Shown piece by piece: positions 9,556 through 18,400 of a stretch of 64,000 nucleotides of DNA (position 1 is the stretch's first letter; each line of letters opens with the position of its first letter). A program made the translations under genes and the position numbers. The stretch comes from Chloroflexota bacterium (GTDB lineage: Bacteria > Chloroflexota > Anaerolineae > Aggregatilineales > J027). The notes below the pieces were generated by a model, which worked only from the letters and a program-made list of their open reading frames with translations, was not told where the DNA came from and did no database searches. The stretch spans positions 16,986 through 80,985 of the forward strand of contig JABFGB010000029.1 in NCBI GenBank assembly GCA_013112715.1, given 5' to 3'.

Positions 9556-10652
9556 GAGTTCACTCTCTCCAATGGGGTGAATGCCCCCTCACCATGTTTC
9601 AACTGCCGACAGTGGGTGGTAATCGCTTGTAAAATTTCATCTGGCATGGGGATAACGCCACCCATCCGGCCATAGAAGCCGACGGGGATTTGACCACCCG
9701 TTGCCAATCGCACATCTTCGATCATTTGTCCGGCGCTCATCTCGACCACCAAACAGGCCCCGATCATATCTGTTAATTCAGAAAGGCGTTTTTCGGGGAA
9801 AGGCCACAGCGTCAGTGGGCGGAAAAGGCCCACTTTTATCCCATTGTCACGCGCAGTCTGCACAGCACTCAACGCGATACGTCCGGCGCTGCCATAGCCC
9901 ACTACCAACAATTCACAGTCATCGGTGTAATATTCAACGAACCGCTGTTCAGCATCCCGAATTTCATGCAGGCGATTCTGAATCTTTTGATTAAATGCTT
10001 CCTCTTCTTCGGCCTTGAGATAAAACGAGGCGATGGAATTGGGTTGGCGACCATCGGCTCCTGTCAAAGCCCAATCGGGACGGTTCGTCCTTACCGACTG
10101 CATGGGGGGAAGTTCGGCAGGTTCCATCATCTGACCAATCAAACCATCAGCCGCAACAATAACAATATGGCGATATTGGTCGGCCAAGTCAAAAGCCAGT
10201 GTCGTTAAATCTATCGCCTCTTGTACTGACGATGGGGCTAACACGATGGGGTGATAATCCCCATGTCCAGCCGAGCGCGTGATTTGGAAATAATCACCTT
10301 GCGAGGGGAGGATATTGCCCAAACCGGGGCCACCACGCATCACATCTACCACGACGCAGGGTAAGTCCGACCCCGCAATATAGGACAGCCCTTCTTGCAT
10401 CAAACTAAAACCGGGGCTAGACGAAGAAGTCATAACCCGCACGCCGGTACATGCTGCGCCATACACCATGTTGATGGCGGCCACTTCGCTTTCGGCTTGC
10501 AAGAAGACCCGTTGGAGTTCAATCATCCGCTTGGACATATGCTCAAGCAGTTCGGTCTGCGGGGTAATGGGATACCCGAAATAGGCTTCAACGCCAGCAC
10601 GGACAGCCGCCTCAGCTATGGCGATGTTTCCCTTTAACATTTCTTTTGCCAT
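9552..10652 (-). CDS. vorB: 2-oxoacid:ferredoxin oxidoreductase, alpha subunit (VorB-like)
   Basis: The 366-aa alpha subunit carries the pyrimidine-binding domain of the ketoacid:ferredoxin oxidoreductase. The start [20 protein letters not shown], followed by [19 protein letters not shown], matches the branched-chain 2-oxoacid (VorB-type) alpha subunits. [15 protein letters not shown] and RGGPGLGN follow, and then the C-terminal domain with VGYGSAGR and [11 protein letters not shown]. It is second in the operon, 16 bases after the ferredoxin gene. The VorB symbol reflects family resemblance; 2-oxoglutarate as a substrate is also possible. Confidence 0.85.
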   Translation of the reverse strand: MAKEMLKGNIAIAEAAVRAGVEAYFGYPITPQTELLEHMSKRMIELQRVFLQAESEVAAINMVYGAACTGVRVMTSSSSPGFSLMQEGLSYIAGSDLPCVVVDVMRGGPGLGNILPSQGDYFQITRSAGHGDYHPIVLAPSSVQEAIDLTTLAFDLADQYRHIVIVAADGLIGQMMEPAELPPMQSVRTNRPDWALTGADGRQPNSIASFYLKAEEEEAFNQKIQNRLHEIRDAEQRFVEYYTDDCELLVVGYGSAGRIALSAVQTARDNGIKVGLFRPLTLWPFPEKRLSELTDMIGACLVVEMSAGQMIEDVRLATGGQIPVGFYGRMGGVIPMPDEILQAITTHCRQLKHGEGAFTPLERVNS

Positions 10653-10668
10653 TTGTGGATTCCTTCAG

Positions 10669-10926
10669 CTAGCAAGTAACCGCAGCGCGTGCTGCCTTGA
10701 CGGGCGCTTCACGATAGACGGTAATGCAGACATCCGGACAGATCACCGCGCACACTCCACACCCTGTACAGAGTTGTGTGTCGGTTTCATTGAGTGATGC
10801 CGGGTGATACCCCTTCATATTGAGGCGATTGTCTTGCATGGCGATAACTTCTTGGGGGCAAACCGCCGCGCATAGACTGCAACCCTTGCATCGTTCTTGG
10901 TCAATAATTATAGTTCCTTTGGTCAT
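10669..10926 (-). CDS. 2x[4Fe-4S] ferredoxin subunit of the 2-oxoacid oxidoreductase
   Basis: This 85-aa ferredoxin has two complete four-cysteine motifs, CKGCSLCAAVCP near residue 13 and CTGCGVCAVICP near residue 53. It is the delta subunit that passes electrons out of the complex. It is the first gene of the operon, with AGAGG ahead of the ATG. A cysteine is the last residue (VTC), which is unusual but has no obvious role. Confidence 0.92.
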   Translation of the reverse strand: MTKGTIIIDQERCKGCSLCAAVCPQEVIAMQDNRLNMKGYHPASLNETDTQLCTGCGVCAVICPDVCITVYREAPVKAARAAVTC

Positions 10927-11284
10927 TAAACGGCCTCTTTTCTCGGCTCTAGCTATATTCTTACCATACCGAAGGGGTACAGAGGGGCATAGTACAACAC
11001 GTCATATTTTTAATGGACAAGTGCAATTTTTATTTTTTAAGGGGAAATTTCCAAATTTTTTGAAATTGTGGATATGTCAGGCAAAGCGCTTAATTTTTTT
11101 TGGTGTATGGAAATTTCTGTTTTTATTGTTTTCGCCGGAAACTTTTTACCACCCGTTCCACGTAAAAAGAGCTATCGCAGACAATGGCAATTGGGCAACT
11201 AGAAAAAACGCTCCGATTGATTACCCAGCGATAACACGCATTATCACGAGTAATTTCATTTAGATTTTTCGCCCCCGCATCTAG

Positions 11285-11290
11285 TATAAT
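11285..11290 (+). promoter_or_regulatory. Perfect -10 box upstream of lpdA
   Basis: TATAAT lies 80 bases before the lpdA start. I found no good -35 hexamer at the expected spacing; the A/T-rich stretch at 11261-11269 is the closest candidate. Confidence 0.45.
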
Positions 11291-11331
11291 TTTGCCTTGC
11301 AGTTCTGTCTGACTCAGAGGGGTTAATAAGC

Positions 11332-11353
11332 GCGTGTATCGCTTCATACACGC
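11332..11353 (+). promoter_or_regulatory. Leader hairpin directly before the lpdA ribosome-binding site
   Basis: GCGTGTAT and ATACACGC form a perfect 8-bp stem with a 6-base loop. It ends 3 bases before the AAGGAG Shine-Dalgarno (11357-11362). It may stabilise the mRNA or affect initiation; it is not a terminator, because no T-run follows. Confidence 0.5.
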
Positions 11354-11370
11354 TTCAAGGAGAACATTGC

Positions 11371-12783
11371 ATGGCAAAGGAATATGATGTCGTCGTATTA
11401 GGTGCGGGGCCAGGGGGCTATACCGCAGCGATTCGGGCCACTCAATTGGGCCTCAAAACAGCCATTATCGAAAAACAATGGTGGGGTGGGGTCTGTTTAA
11501 ATGTGGGGTGTATCCCCTCCAAAGCCCTGCTCCGTAATGCTGAATTGGCCCATATTGTCCGAGATCGGGCGAAGGAATTTGGCTTTATCTATGAAGGTGA
11601 GGTCAAGGTAGATTATAAAGTCGCGTTTGACCGCAGCCGCCGCGTCGCCACTGGTCGGGTTAAGGGTGTGCAGTTCCTCATGCGGGCCAACAAAATTGAC
11701 ACCTACGAGGGCTGGGGGACGATCAAAGACAAATCCACCATCGAGGTCGCACTCAATGCGGGTGGCACAGAAACCCTCAAGACCAAAAATTTGATTATCG
11801 CGGCGGGCAGTGAGACCATGCTGCTACCTAACACCCAAGTCAGCAAGCGGGTTTTGACCTATTTGGAAGTCATTCAACGTGACCATTTACCTAAATCGGC
11901 GATTGTAGTGGGCGCGGGTGCAATTGGCTGTGAGTTTGCCTATATCATGCACAATTATGGCACCAAGGTGACGATGGTTGAATTTATGCCCCATATGCTG
12001 CCGCGTGAAGATGTGGATGTCTCCACCGAACTCGAAAAGCAGTACAAGAAAATGGGCGTCAAAGTTATGACGGGGACAAAGGTCGAAAAGATTGAAGAAC
12101 TCCCCGACAAGGTGCGTGTCACCGTGACCACGCCTGACGGCAAGCAAGAAGTGCTGGAAGCAGAAGAAGTGCTCCAATCTATTGGCTTCCGACCCCGCAC
12201 CAAAGGCTATGGGCTTGAGAATATCAAAGGCCTCAACGTTTCGGAAAAAGGCGGCGCGATTGAAATTGACGAGCGCATGGCAACTAATATCCCCGGCGTG
12301 TGGGCGATTGGTGACGTGACAGGAAAATTGATGTTGGCGCATGTGGCCGAAGCGATGGCGATGATCTGCTGTGAAAATATCGCGGGAGTCGAAACCATCA
12401 CGCTTGATTATGCCATGCTGCCACGCGCCACCTACTGTCAGCCACAGGTTGCCAGTTTTGGGTATACCGAAGCCGAGGCCAAAGAAAAAGGCTATGACAT
12501 CGCTGTGTACAGCTTCCCCTTCCAAGCCAACGCCAAAGCACATGGGCTTGGTGAGAACATCGGCTTTATAAAACTCATCTCCGATAAGCGCTATGGCGAA
12601 ATCTTGGGGGCACACTTGATTGGCCCGGACGTGACTGAACTGCTGCCAGAATTGACCCTCGCCCACTATGCTGAATTGACAGCCGAGGAAATTGGCCGAA
12701 ATGTTCATGCCCACCCGACGTTAAGCGAAGTGCTGAAAGAGGCGGCACATGGGATTTTAGGTCACTCCATCAACATGGCCTAG
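11371..12783 (+). CDS. lpdA: Dihydrolipoyl dehydrogenase
   Basis: This 470-aa flavoprotein re-oxidises dihydrolipoamide with NAD+ (the E3 component of 2-oxoacid dehydrogenases and of the glycine cleavage system). It has the FAD motif GAGPGG at residues 11-16, the redox disulfide CLNVGC at 42-47, a second dinucleotide motif [11 protein letters not shown], the FAD-binding WAIGDVTG segment, and the catalytic HAHPTLSE with His448 and Glu453. AAGGAG stands 8 bases before the ATG. No E1 or E2 genes lie nearby, and the neighbouring oxoacid enzymes are ferredoxin-linked, so which complex it serves is open. Confidence 0.95.
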   Translation: MAKEYDVVVLGAGPGGYTAAIRATQLGLKTAIIEKQWWGGVCLNVGCIPSKALLRNAELAHIVRDRAKEFGFIYEGEVKVDYKVAFDRSRRVATGRVKGVQFLMRANKIDTYEGWGTIKDKSTIEVALNAGGTETLKTKNLIIAAGSETMLLPNTQVSKRVLTYLEVIQRDHLPKSAIVVGAGAIGCEFAYIMHNYGTKVTMVEFMPHMLPREDVDVSTELEKQYKKMGVKVMTGTKVEKIEELPDKVRVTVTTPDGKQEVLEAEEVLQSIGFRPRTKGYGLENIKGLNVSEKGGAIEIDERMATNIPGVWAIGDVTGKLMLAHVAEAMAMICCENIAGVETITLDYAMLPRATYCQPQVASFGYTEAEAKEKGYDIAVYSFPFQANAKAHGLGENIGFIKLISDKRYGEILGAHLIGPDVTELLPELTLAHYAELTAEEIGRNVHAHPTLSEVLKEAAHGILGHSINMA

Positions 12784-12797
12784 ACCGGAAAACCAAC

Positions 12798-12825
12798 AGG
12801 GCGGGTGATGAACCTGCTCTTTTTG
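12798..12825 (+). terminator. Terminator after lpdA
   Basis: AGGGCGGGT (12798-12806) and ACCTGCTCT (12812-12820) pair over 9 positions, two of them G-U. The stem runs straight into CTTTTTG, a normal intrinsic terminator. Confidence 0.75.
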
Positions 12826-12959
12826 TTCATTTAACAGTTTAAAAAATTCAAACCCTATTCTTTTTTCATTGCGAACGTTTTAGTTCTTTGGGACAATTAA
12901 GGATATTTAAAGTTGAGATTTCGATCCCGCTGGCAACCATCAAGCATAAGAGGCAACCT

Positions 12960-13967
12960 GTGTTAACGAGTAGCGACTCACTGGACGACTTATTCATTTT
13001 TTCGGGGGAGTCCAATCTCCCATTGGCAGAAGATATTTGCCGTTTGCTGGGGGTGCCATTGCGACCTACCCACTATAAACGGTTTAGCAATGACAATTTG
13101 TGGATTCAACTGGGCGAAAGTGTACGTGGCAAGGATGTCTATATTATCCAGTCACTTTCCGAACCCGCTCAAGACCACCTCATGCAGTTGTTGATGATGT
13201 TGAATGTCGCCAAAACAGGTGCGGCTAGTCGTGTAACAGCGGTTATCCCTCATTTTTCCTACAGCCGCTCCGACAAAAAAGATGCCCCCCGAATTTGCAT
13301 CACAGCCCGATTGGTGGCCGATTTGATCACGCAGTCCGGGGCAGACCGTGTGATTACGATGGCGCTCCATGCCAGCCAAGTACATGGGTTTTTCAGCATT
13401 CCGCTTGACCATCTCACCAGCACCTACATTTTGTCCCAATATTTCCGCCGCCGTGACCTAAGCGAGACGGTATTGGTCTCCCCCGACACGGGGTATGCCA
13501 AAAATGCCGCACGTTTTGCCAAATTGCTTAATCTGCCACTGGCGATTGGGACAAAGGTACGACATGGCGATTCGGAAGTCGAAGTAGATGACGTGCTATG
13601 GAGTGGGCAGTTTGGACGCAAGGCTATCATTATTGATGATGAGATTGCGACGGGCGGCACAATGGTCAAGATGTCAGAGACCCTGCGGGATCGTTATGGC
13701 GTCGAAGAAATCTTTCTTGCCTGCACGCATGGCATCTTTTCGGGCAGTGCCGTCCAGAAAATTAACGAGGTGGACATTGTGACCGAGGTGGTCTGCACCG
13801 ATACAGTCTATACACCCCGCGCCCATCAGCTTAAAAAGCTGCATATTGAGACTATTGCCCCCGTCTTGGCAGAGGGGATTCGTTGCAATCATCTTGGGCA
13901 GTCGGTGGGTAGTCTCTTTACCTTCTGGCAGGAAGGCACTCCGAAAGAACTCGCAGGCGGAGACTAA
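12960..13967 (+). CDS. prs: Ribose-phosphate pyrophosphokinase (PRPP synthetase)
   Basis: The enzyme makes PRPP from ribose 5-phosphate and ATP for nucleotide, His and Trp synthesis. The preferred start is the GTG at 12960, giving 335 aa. AAGAGG lies 6 bases upstream, and the protein then begins close to the conserved FIFSGESNLPLAEDICRLLG. An upstream TTG at 12888 would add 24 unconserved residues. Other family parts are HFSYSRSDKKDAPR (ATP and divalent-metal region), VLVSPDTGYAKNAARF and the PRPP loop IIIDDEIATGGTM. That loop differs from the common VDDMIDTAGT form. The gene stands alone between a terminator and a 277-base gap. Confidence 0.88.
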   Translation: MLTSSDSLDDLFIFSGESNLPLAEDICRLLGVPLRPTHYKRFSNDNLWIQLGESVRGKDVYIIQSLSEPAQDHLMQLLMMLNVAKTGAASRVTAVIPHFSYSRSDKKDAPRICITARLVADLITQSGADRVITMALHASQVHGFFSIPLDHLTSTYILSQYFRRRDLSETVLVSPDTGYAKNAARFAKLLNLPLAIGTKVRHGDSEVEVDDVLWSGQFGRKAIIIDDEIATGGTMVKMSETLRDRYGVEEIFLACTHGIFSGSAVQKINEVDIVTEVVCTDTVYTPRAHQLKKLHIETIAPVLAEGIRCNHLGQSVGSLFTFWQEGTPKELAGGD

Positions 13968-14159
13968 ACTCGGCTGACACTTCAGATAGATTTCCACTGT
14001 GTGGCTGCATTCGCTGTGAAACTTTGCTTGGCGGTTCTGCGTATGACATTCATGTGCGGTTGTTGCTTGGCAGCGATGGATGGGCAGTGTATGACAACCT
14101 TTAAGCATATTCATGGGTTTCCCTGCATTTGTTAGCATCCAATGACATGTCAGCATCGC

Positions 14160-14197
14160 CTAGAGTTTTTGCACTCACCTGTTGATTGAGACTCTAG
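14160..14197. repeat. Interrupted inverted repeat upstream of the FtsX-type permease
   Basis: CTAGAGT (14160-14166) and ACTCTAG (14191-14197) are perfect inverted copies, with a nested CTCA/TGAG pair inside. It lies in the 277-base gap after prs, 48 bases before the permease start. It could be a prs 3' hairpin or an operator; the rest of the gap shows nothing recognisable. Confidence 0.35.
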
Positions 14198-14244
14198 TTC
14201 ATATCAAGTAAATCCGGCAAGTTCCTTGCAAGGAGTGAAATCTG

Positions 14245-16788
14245 ATGTCCAAAACCCATCTGCGGAAAATCTTTAGGGATATTCTTTCGCGCAAAGGGCG
14301 TACAGCACTGGTGGTCCTCAGTATTATGATTGGTGTCTTTGGTGTAACCACCCTTGCGGGGATGGGTGATCTCTTGATTTCCCAGTTAAACGAAGACCTC
14401 AACGAAAACGAAATAGCGATGACCCATGTCTATGTCGTCTCGAGTGGAGGACAGCTTTCACTGGATGACAATCAAGCCTTTATAGACAGTCTACAGGCGC
14501 TACCCGGTGTGGAACAGGTCGAAGGGCAGGCTATTTATCCGATAGACTGGCATTCACTTGGCGATGATGATTTTGAGGCGGGGTCGGTCATCGCTTTTAG
14601 CAAACCATTTGAGGAAGTCCACCTAGAACCGATTTCGCGTGTGGTGGAAGGACGATTCCCGGTAGAAGGGCAGCGCGAAATTGCGGTGGAACAGCGGTTT
14701 GCCGACAAACACAAAACCGAAATTGGCGATCAAATCGTTTTTCGTGGGTCAGAGGATACGGTTTGGACAATCGTCGGCATCGTATTTCAACCCTATCAAA
14801 CCATGACGCCCCATTCCACCGATGTAACCAACCCGGCAACCCGTCCAGTGACCAATATCTATGCCACCTATGCGGATGCCCAGTCCATTGTTGGCTTCCC
14901 CGGTTTCAGTTCGTTCTCGGCGCGTTATACGGATGTGGAAACCGCACGCAATGGGTTAAACGAGTTTATCAGTGTCATTGCTTCCGAAACACCCTACATC
15001 ACCGTTTTCAGTTTCATTGATGATCCTGAAGAAAATGCGTTGGTAGAGGGGACGGCTACGATCACCAATATTCTCAATATTTTGGGGATACTGGCGATGA
15101 TCGTGTCGGCATTCTTGGTGGTCAATGTCATCAATACCATTGTGGTGGAACAAAAGCGTCAAATTGGGGTGATGAAATCACTTGGCGTGTCCCGTTCAGG
15201 TAACTTTGTCATTTATGCAGGGCAGGCGTTCGTATATGGGGTTATGGGAACGATTTTGGGCGTCATACTCGCCGTGCCTGCTGCATCATTGATGGCACAG
15301 GCCATTGCCCCATTGTCTGGCACGTACATTCAAGGGTTCAACGTTTCGGTGACGGGGGTAGTAATTGGTGTCATTCTTGGGCTACTGATTCCCGTCCTTG
15401 CATCGCTGATTCCAGTCTTCAACGGCACACGTGTCACCATTTTGGAAGCTATGACTGACCTCGGCATCGGCGTTACCACTAGAATGCACACCAAAACGAG
15501 CTTGCCGAGTAAAATCGGGGTGGGTTTGCTGGCACTGGTCTTTTTGCCGCTGTTGATTATTTTTGGTGTCATATGGGGGTTAATGGCGGCCATCTTATGG
15601 CTAATGCGGCAGTTACCTTTGCCGCTCAATTTCCAGCATGGCATCAACAACGTCAATACCAAAAAACGCCGTTTGGTGCTGACTGTACTCACTCTGACTT
15701 TAGCCTCGGCAGCGTTTATGGGGGTGACAGCGCTTTTCGCCTCGTTGGATGAAGCGATCGAAACCATCTTTGATACGTTCGATACCGAAATTCAGATGAC
15801 GACCCAAAAAGCCGAAGACCCAGCCCGTGTCCAGCAGATTTTGATGGAAAATGTGGACAGCATTGCCAGTATTACGCCGGGCTATTCGGTATCCGTCGGT
15901 CTGGAAGGTTATACCGCGCCAGAGAACAGCTTTAGTGCGGGCGACCAAGTACAAGCGTTCGGGGTTGACCCAACGGCTGGCATGATCCACTTCCGCCTGA
16001 CCAGCGGCACAGGCTGGGAAGATGACCCGACCCGCAAAGGTGTCATCCTCAATCGGTCAGTCGCAGAGAATATCGGCAAAAAGGCAGGCGATACGGTACG
16101 CATTTCGATTGGTGGGCAGACCTATGAATATGAGGTCATTGGGGTAGATCGCTGGCCCTTTGATACCATCTTTTTTGAGTGGTCGGAACTTGCCCGCATT
16201 GCTGGTTATACCAATGCAGAAGGCAACCCAACCCCCGGTGTCTTTAATATTGACCTCAAGGGTAATCCTGATGCGGACGAGGTGGCGGATATTATTGACG
16301 AAATCAAAGCCGTGGCAGCGGCAAATGGGATTCAAGCGGTTTACGCCAATCAACCCCAAAATGAAGAGGACATTTCGCAGTTCGTTTCTACATTTGGGAT
16401 GGTCTTCAATCTGACCTCAGTCGTGATGGCGATGGTCGGGGCCATCGGACTGCTGGCAACGCTCTCAATGGCGGTCTTGGAGCGCCGTAAGGAAATCGGG
16501 GTGATGCGTTCGCTGGGTGCAGGGTCAACGACGATTATGGTGCAGTTTCTCGTCGAGGGCATCCTCGTGGCAATTATCGCGTGGCTGATCGGGCTTCCGT
16601 TAAGCTACCTGCTCGGCATAGGCATCAACACCGCGCTGGAACTTGAGGACTTTTTCACCTTTGAATATCCAATCCTCGTCGCCCTACAAGGATTATTCGG
16701 CATCATTGTGCTGGCGACAATTGCCAGTGCGTGGCCTTCCATCGCGGCTGCACGTGAGACCGTCTCGGATATTTTGCGTTATCAATAA
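14245..16788 (+). CDS. FtsX-like ABC transporter permease, two-FtsX architecture
   Basis: The 847-aa membrane protein is built from two copies of the MacB-type periplasmic core plus FtsX domain. It has a first membrane helix near residues 15-40, and an extracytoplasmic domain to about 265. A triple-helix FtsX block follows, including EQKRQIGVMKSLGVSRS near residue 303. Then come further helices, a second ectodomain (about 500-720) and a second FtsX block with ERRKEIGVMRSLGAGS. Such permeases export lipoproteins, lipids, peptides or drugs with a separate ATPase. No ATPase is adjacent here. AGGAG precedes the ATG and a strong terminator follows, so it is probably monocistronic. Confidence 0.88.
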   Translation: MSKTHLRKIFRDILSRKGRTALVVLSIMIGVFGVTTLAGMGDLLISQLNEDLNENEIAMTHVYVVSSGGQLSLDDNQAFIDSLQALPGVEQVEGQAIYPIDWHSLGDDDFEAGSVIAFSKPFEEVHLEPISRVVEGRFPVEGQREIAVEQRFADKHKTEIGDQIVFRGSEDTVWTIVGIVFQPYQTMTPHSTDVTNPATRPVTNIYATYADAQSIVGFPGFSSFSARYTDVETARNGLNEFISVIASETPYITVFSFIDDPEENALVEGTATITNILNILGILAMIVSAFLVVNVINTIVVEQKRQIGVMKSLGVSRSGNFVIYAGQAFVYGVMGTILGVILAVPAASLMAQAIAPLSGTYIQGFNVSVTGVVIGVILGLLIPVLASLIPVFNGTRVTILEAMTDLGIGVTTRMHTKTSLPSKIGVGLLALVFLPLLIIFGVIWGLMAAILWLMRQLPLPLNFQHGINNVNTKKRRLVLTVLTLTLASAAFMGVTALFASLDEAIETIFDTFDTEIQMTTQKAEDPARVQQILMENVDSIASITPGYSVSVGLEGYTAPENSFSAGDQVQAFGVDPTAGMIHFRLTSGTGWEDDPTRKGVILNRSVAENIGKKAGDTVRISIGGQTYEYEVIGVDRWPFDTIFFEWSELARIAGYTNAEGNPTPGVFNIDLKGNPDADEVADIIDEIKAVAAANGIQAVYANQPQNEEDISQFVSTFGMVFNLTSVVMAMVGAIGLLATLSMAVLERRKEIGVMRSLGAGSTTIMVQFLVEGILVAIIAWLIGLPLSYLLGIGINTALELEDFFTFEYPILVALQGLFGIIVLATIASAWPSIAAARETVSDILRYQ

Positions 16789-16812
16789 GCCAGATACGCC
16801 CTGAGAGGCTAT

Positions 16813-16854
16813 AATCGGCATGACGAGACCCCTATCATGCCGATTTTTTGTTTT
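16813..16854 (+). terminator. Strong intrinsic terminator after the FtsX-type permease
   Basis: AATCGGCATGA and TCATGCCGATT form a perfect 11-bp stem (16813-16823 and 16835-16845) with an 11-base loop. TTTTGTTTT follows on the plus strand only. Confidence 0.92.
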
Positions 16855-16856
16855 CG

Positions 16857-17378
16857 CTAGGGCATAAATATTTTGATGAGGGCCGTAATCTCAGCTAGAT
16901 GGTGGTCGTCATGTTCGGCGACAAAATAAGCGTGGTCAATCAGCCGCATGGATGCATCAAGGCGGGGATGGAGCGCGGATCGTTTCACAAAATCCTCATC
17001 CGCATTTTCCAAGCGCTGCACCAATTGGAGACGCTGTGCCCGAAAATTGGCTAAAATCGTTTGGAGATTTTGCGCATTATGATTGGCCTCATAGGTTTTG
17101 CGATTATCAAGGTCAGCCGCACGTAATCTCGGTAATTTTTGCTCAAAATCATCCACTCGCCCCAGCCACAATTCCTCTAAATCGAGCAGATGTCCGACAT
17201 TTTCTTGGATAGACCAGCGATCCCCCAAGCGGCGTGTCAAAATATTTTTAGGAAGTCCGGCTACACGGGTTTCCAATCGGGCAGGTGTGCCCCGTAGGCG
17301 CTCAATAATGTTGGGATACATCCACAAAGGCAAGTTGAAATCAAATGGTCGGCTAAACCAATCTACTGGATGCAGCAT
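16857..17378 (-). CDS. DinB-family four-helix protein
   Basis: The 173-aa protein fits the DinB/YfiT-like metal-binding four-helix bundle. A histidine follows the second helix start (WSIQENVGHLLDLEE, His63), and a C-terminal HDDHH gives His156 and His160, the usual three-His metal site. AGGAGGG stands 7 bases before the ATG. Members are linked to thiol-transferase or stress roles, but the function of this one is unknown. It is convergent with the FtsX-type permease. Confidence 0.8.
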   Translation of the reverse strand: MLHPVDWFSRPFDFNLPLWMYPNIIERLRGTPARLETRVAGLPKNILTRRLGDRWSIQENVGHLLDLEELWLGRVDDFEQKLPRLRAADLDNRKTYEANHNAQNLQTILANFRAQRLQLVQRLENADEDFVKRSALHPRLDASMRLIDHAYFVAEHDDHHLAEITALIKIFMP

Positions 17379-17445
17379 GAAGCAACCCTCCTGTTTAGGA
17401 AATTACCATTTTTGAACATCAAATGTTGCCCCGTATGCGAAATAC

Positions 17446-18309
17446 TTATTTTAGACCAAGCGCATCCTCACGCGACCAATGCTGACGGCGGGCTTCAATT
17501 TCGGCATAACTAGGCAGATGGCTTACCCCTTGATGTTCAATAATAATAGACGCCGCCACCGTGCCAAAAATCGCCGCTTCAATCGGGTCGCCTGTTTCGT
17601 AATAGCGGATAAAAAAGGCCACCGCGATGACATCGCCAGCGCCTGTTGGGTCAGATACTTCTGCCGGAGCCGCTTTGATGGAAATTTCTTGACCGCCGTG
17701 CATCAAAATCGCCCCCAGTGGCCCGCGTGTATATAAAACGGTTGGACCTGCTGCTGCCCATGAGCGCACGGTATCAATATCGCCGTGAATATCCTCTTCG
17801 CTAAGGCAGAGAGCTTTCAAATAGGGCAGCATCTTATCGGCATCATGCCATGCGACCTTGTGAACATGATGATTTTCATCCACGAGGCGCATCCAGCCCT
17901 GCGGCGTTGCCACCACCCACGCATTTTGGAACTGGGCCGCGATTTCGGGACTGACCTCATTTCCAAGCGGGGCAAGATGTACAATGTCTTGAGCAGGGTC
18001 GAGTTTTCGCACCATCTCAACGGGAATATCCCCGGCGCGAGCAGGCATCAACTGATGGCGCTTGCCGGTCACTTTGTCATATTGATTATCAAAAGTGGTG
18101 GTTTGGGCCGTTGGATGGATATGCCATTTCACACGTGGATCAAGATCAGCCGGAGAGGGATGGGGTTCGCCGATGGTCAGCACGGTGACATCTACGCCCA
18201 ATTCCGCAGCGACAAGCCCACTATAGGTGACTGTACCGCCCCAGACATACCCTTCCGGCACATTCGGGGCAATGTCTTTGGTGAAATAGCCAATTAAGGT
18301 GTAGCGCAT
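17446..18309 (-). CDS. PfkB-family carbohydrate/nucleoside kinase
   Basis: The 287-aa protein has the C-terminal PfkB signature DPTGAGDVIAVAFF, with the catalytic Asp in GAGD, and an upstream LYTRGPLGAILMHGG strand. The N-terminal GG motif region (YVWGGTVTYSGLVAAELG) marks the sugar-binding side. These kinases phosphorylate sugars, nucleosides or sugar alcohols with ATP. No pathway partners are adjacent, so the substrate is unknown. A terminator lies between it and the upstream RNase J gene, so it is probably transcribed separately. Confidence 0.85.
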   Translation of the reverse strand: MRYTLIGYFTKDIAPNVPEGYVWGGTVTYSGLVAAELGVDVTVLTIGEPHPSPADLDPRVKWHIHPTAQTTTFDNQYDKVTGKRHQLMPARAGDIPVEMVRKLDPAQDIVHLAPLGNEVSPEIAAQFQNAWVVATPQGWMRLVDENHHVHKVAWHDADKMLPYLKALCLSEEDIHGDIDTVRSWAAAGPTVLYTRGPLGAILMHGGQEISIKAAPAEVSDPTGAGDVIAVAFFIRYYETGDPIEAAIFGTVAASIIIEHQGVSHLPSYAEIEARRQHWSREDALGLK

Positions 18310-18329
18310 TTTTTAGCCTTGTAATGAGT

Positions 18330-18361
18330 AAAAATGAGGGCGGCTATCGAAAAACCGCCCC
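18330..18361 (-). terminator. Terminator of the RNase J gene
   Basis: On the minus strand GGGCGG pairs with CCGCCC, followed shortly by TCATTTTTAC. It separates the RNase J gene from the downstream PfkB kinase gene. Confidence 0.65.
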
Positions 18362-18400
18362 AATTATTAATTGAAAGGATGGGTACGGGCAAATCTCGTG

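Larger units (their letters stand above)
10927..11370. other. Divergent AT-rich intergenic region between the oxidoreductase operon and lpdA
   Basis: This 444-base gap holds no convincing gene. It is rich in A/T runs (for example 11023-11039 and 11090-11101) and must contain promoters for both flanking operons. The only parts I can name are a TATAAT box at 11285-11290 and a leader hairpin at 11332-11353, both pointing towards lpdA. Confidence 0.6.

Noticed and set aside
11085..11110. Poly-T run in the intergenic region as a terminator
   Set aside because: No stem precedes it on either strand; it is simply part of AT-rich intergenic DNA.
11887..12714. 275-codon open frame antisense to lpdA
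   Set aside because: Its His/Phe-rich composition is typical of the reverse frame of a conserved gene, and the sense strand has every lpdA motif.
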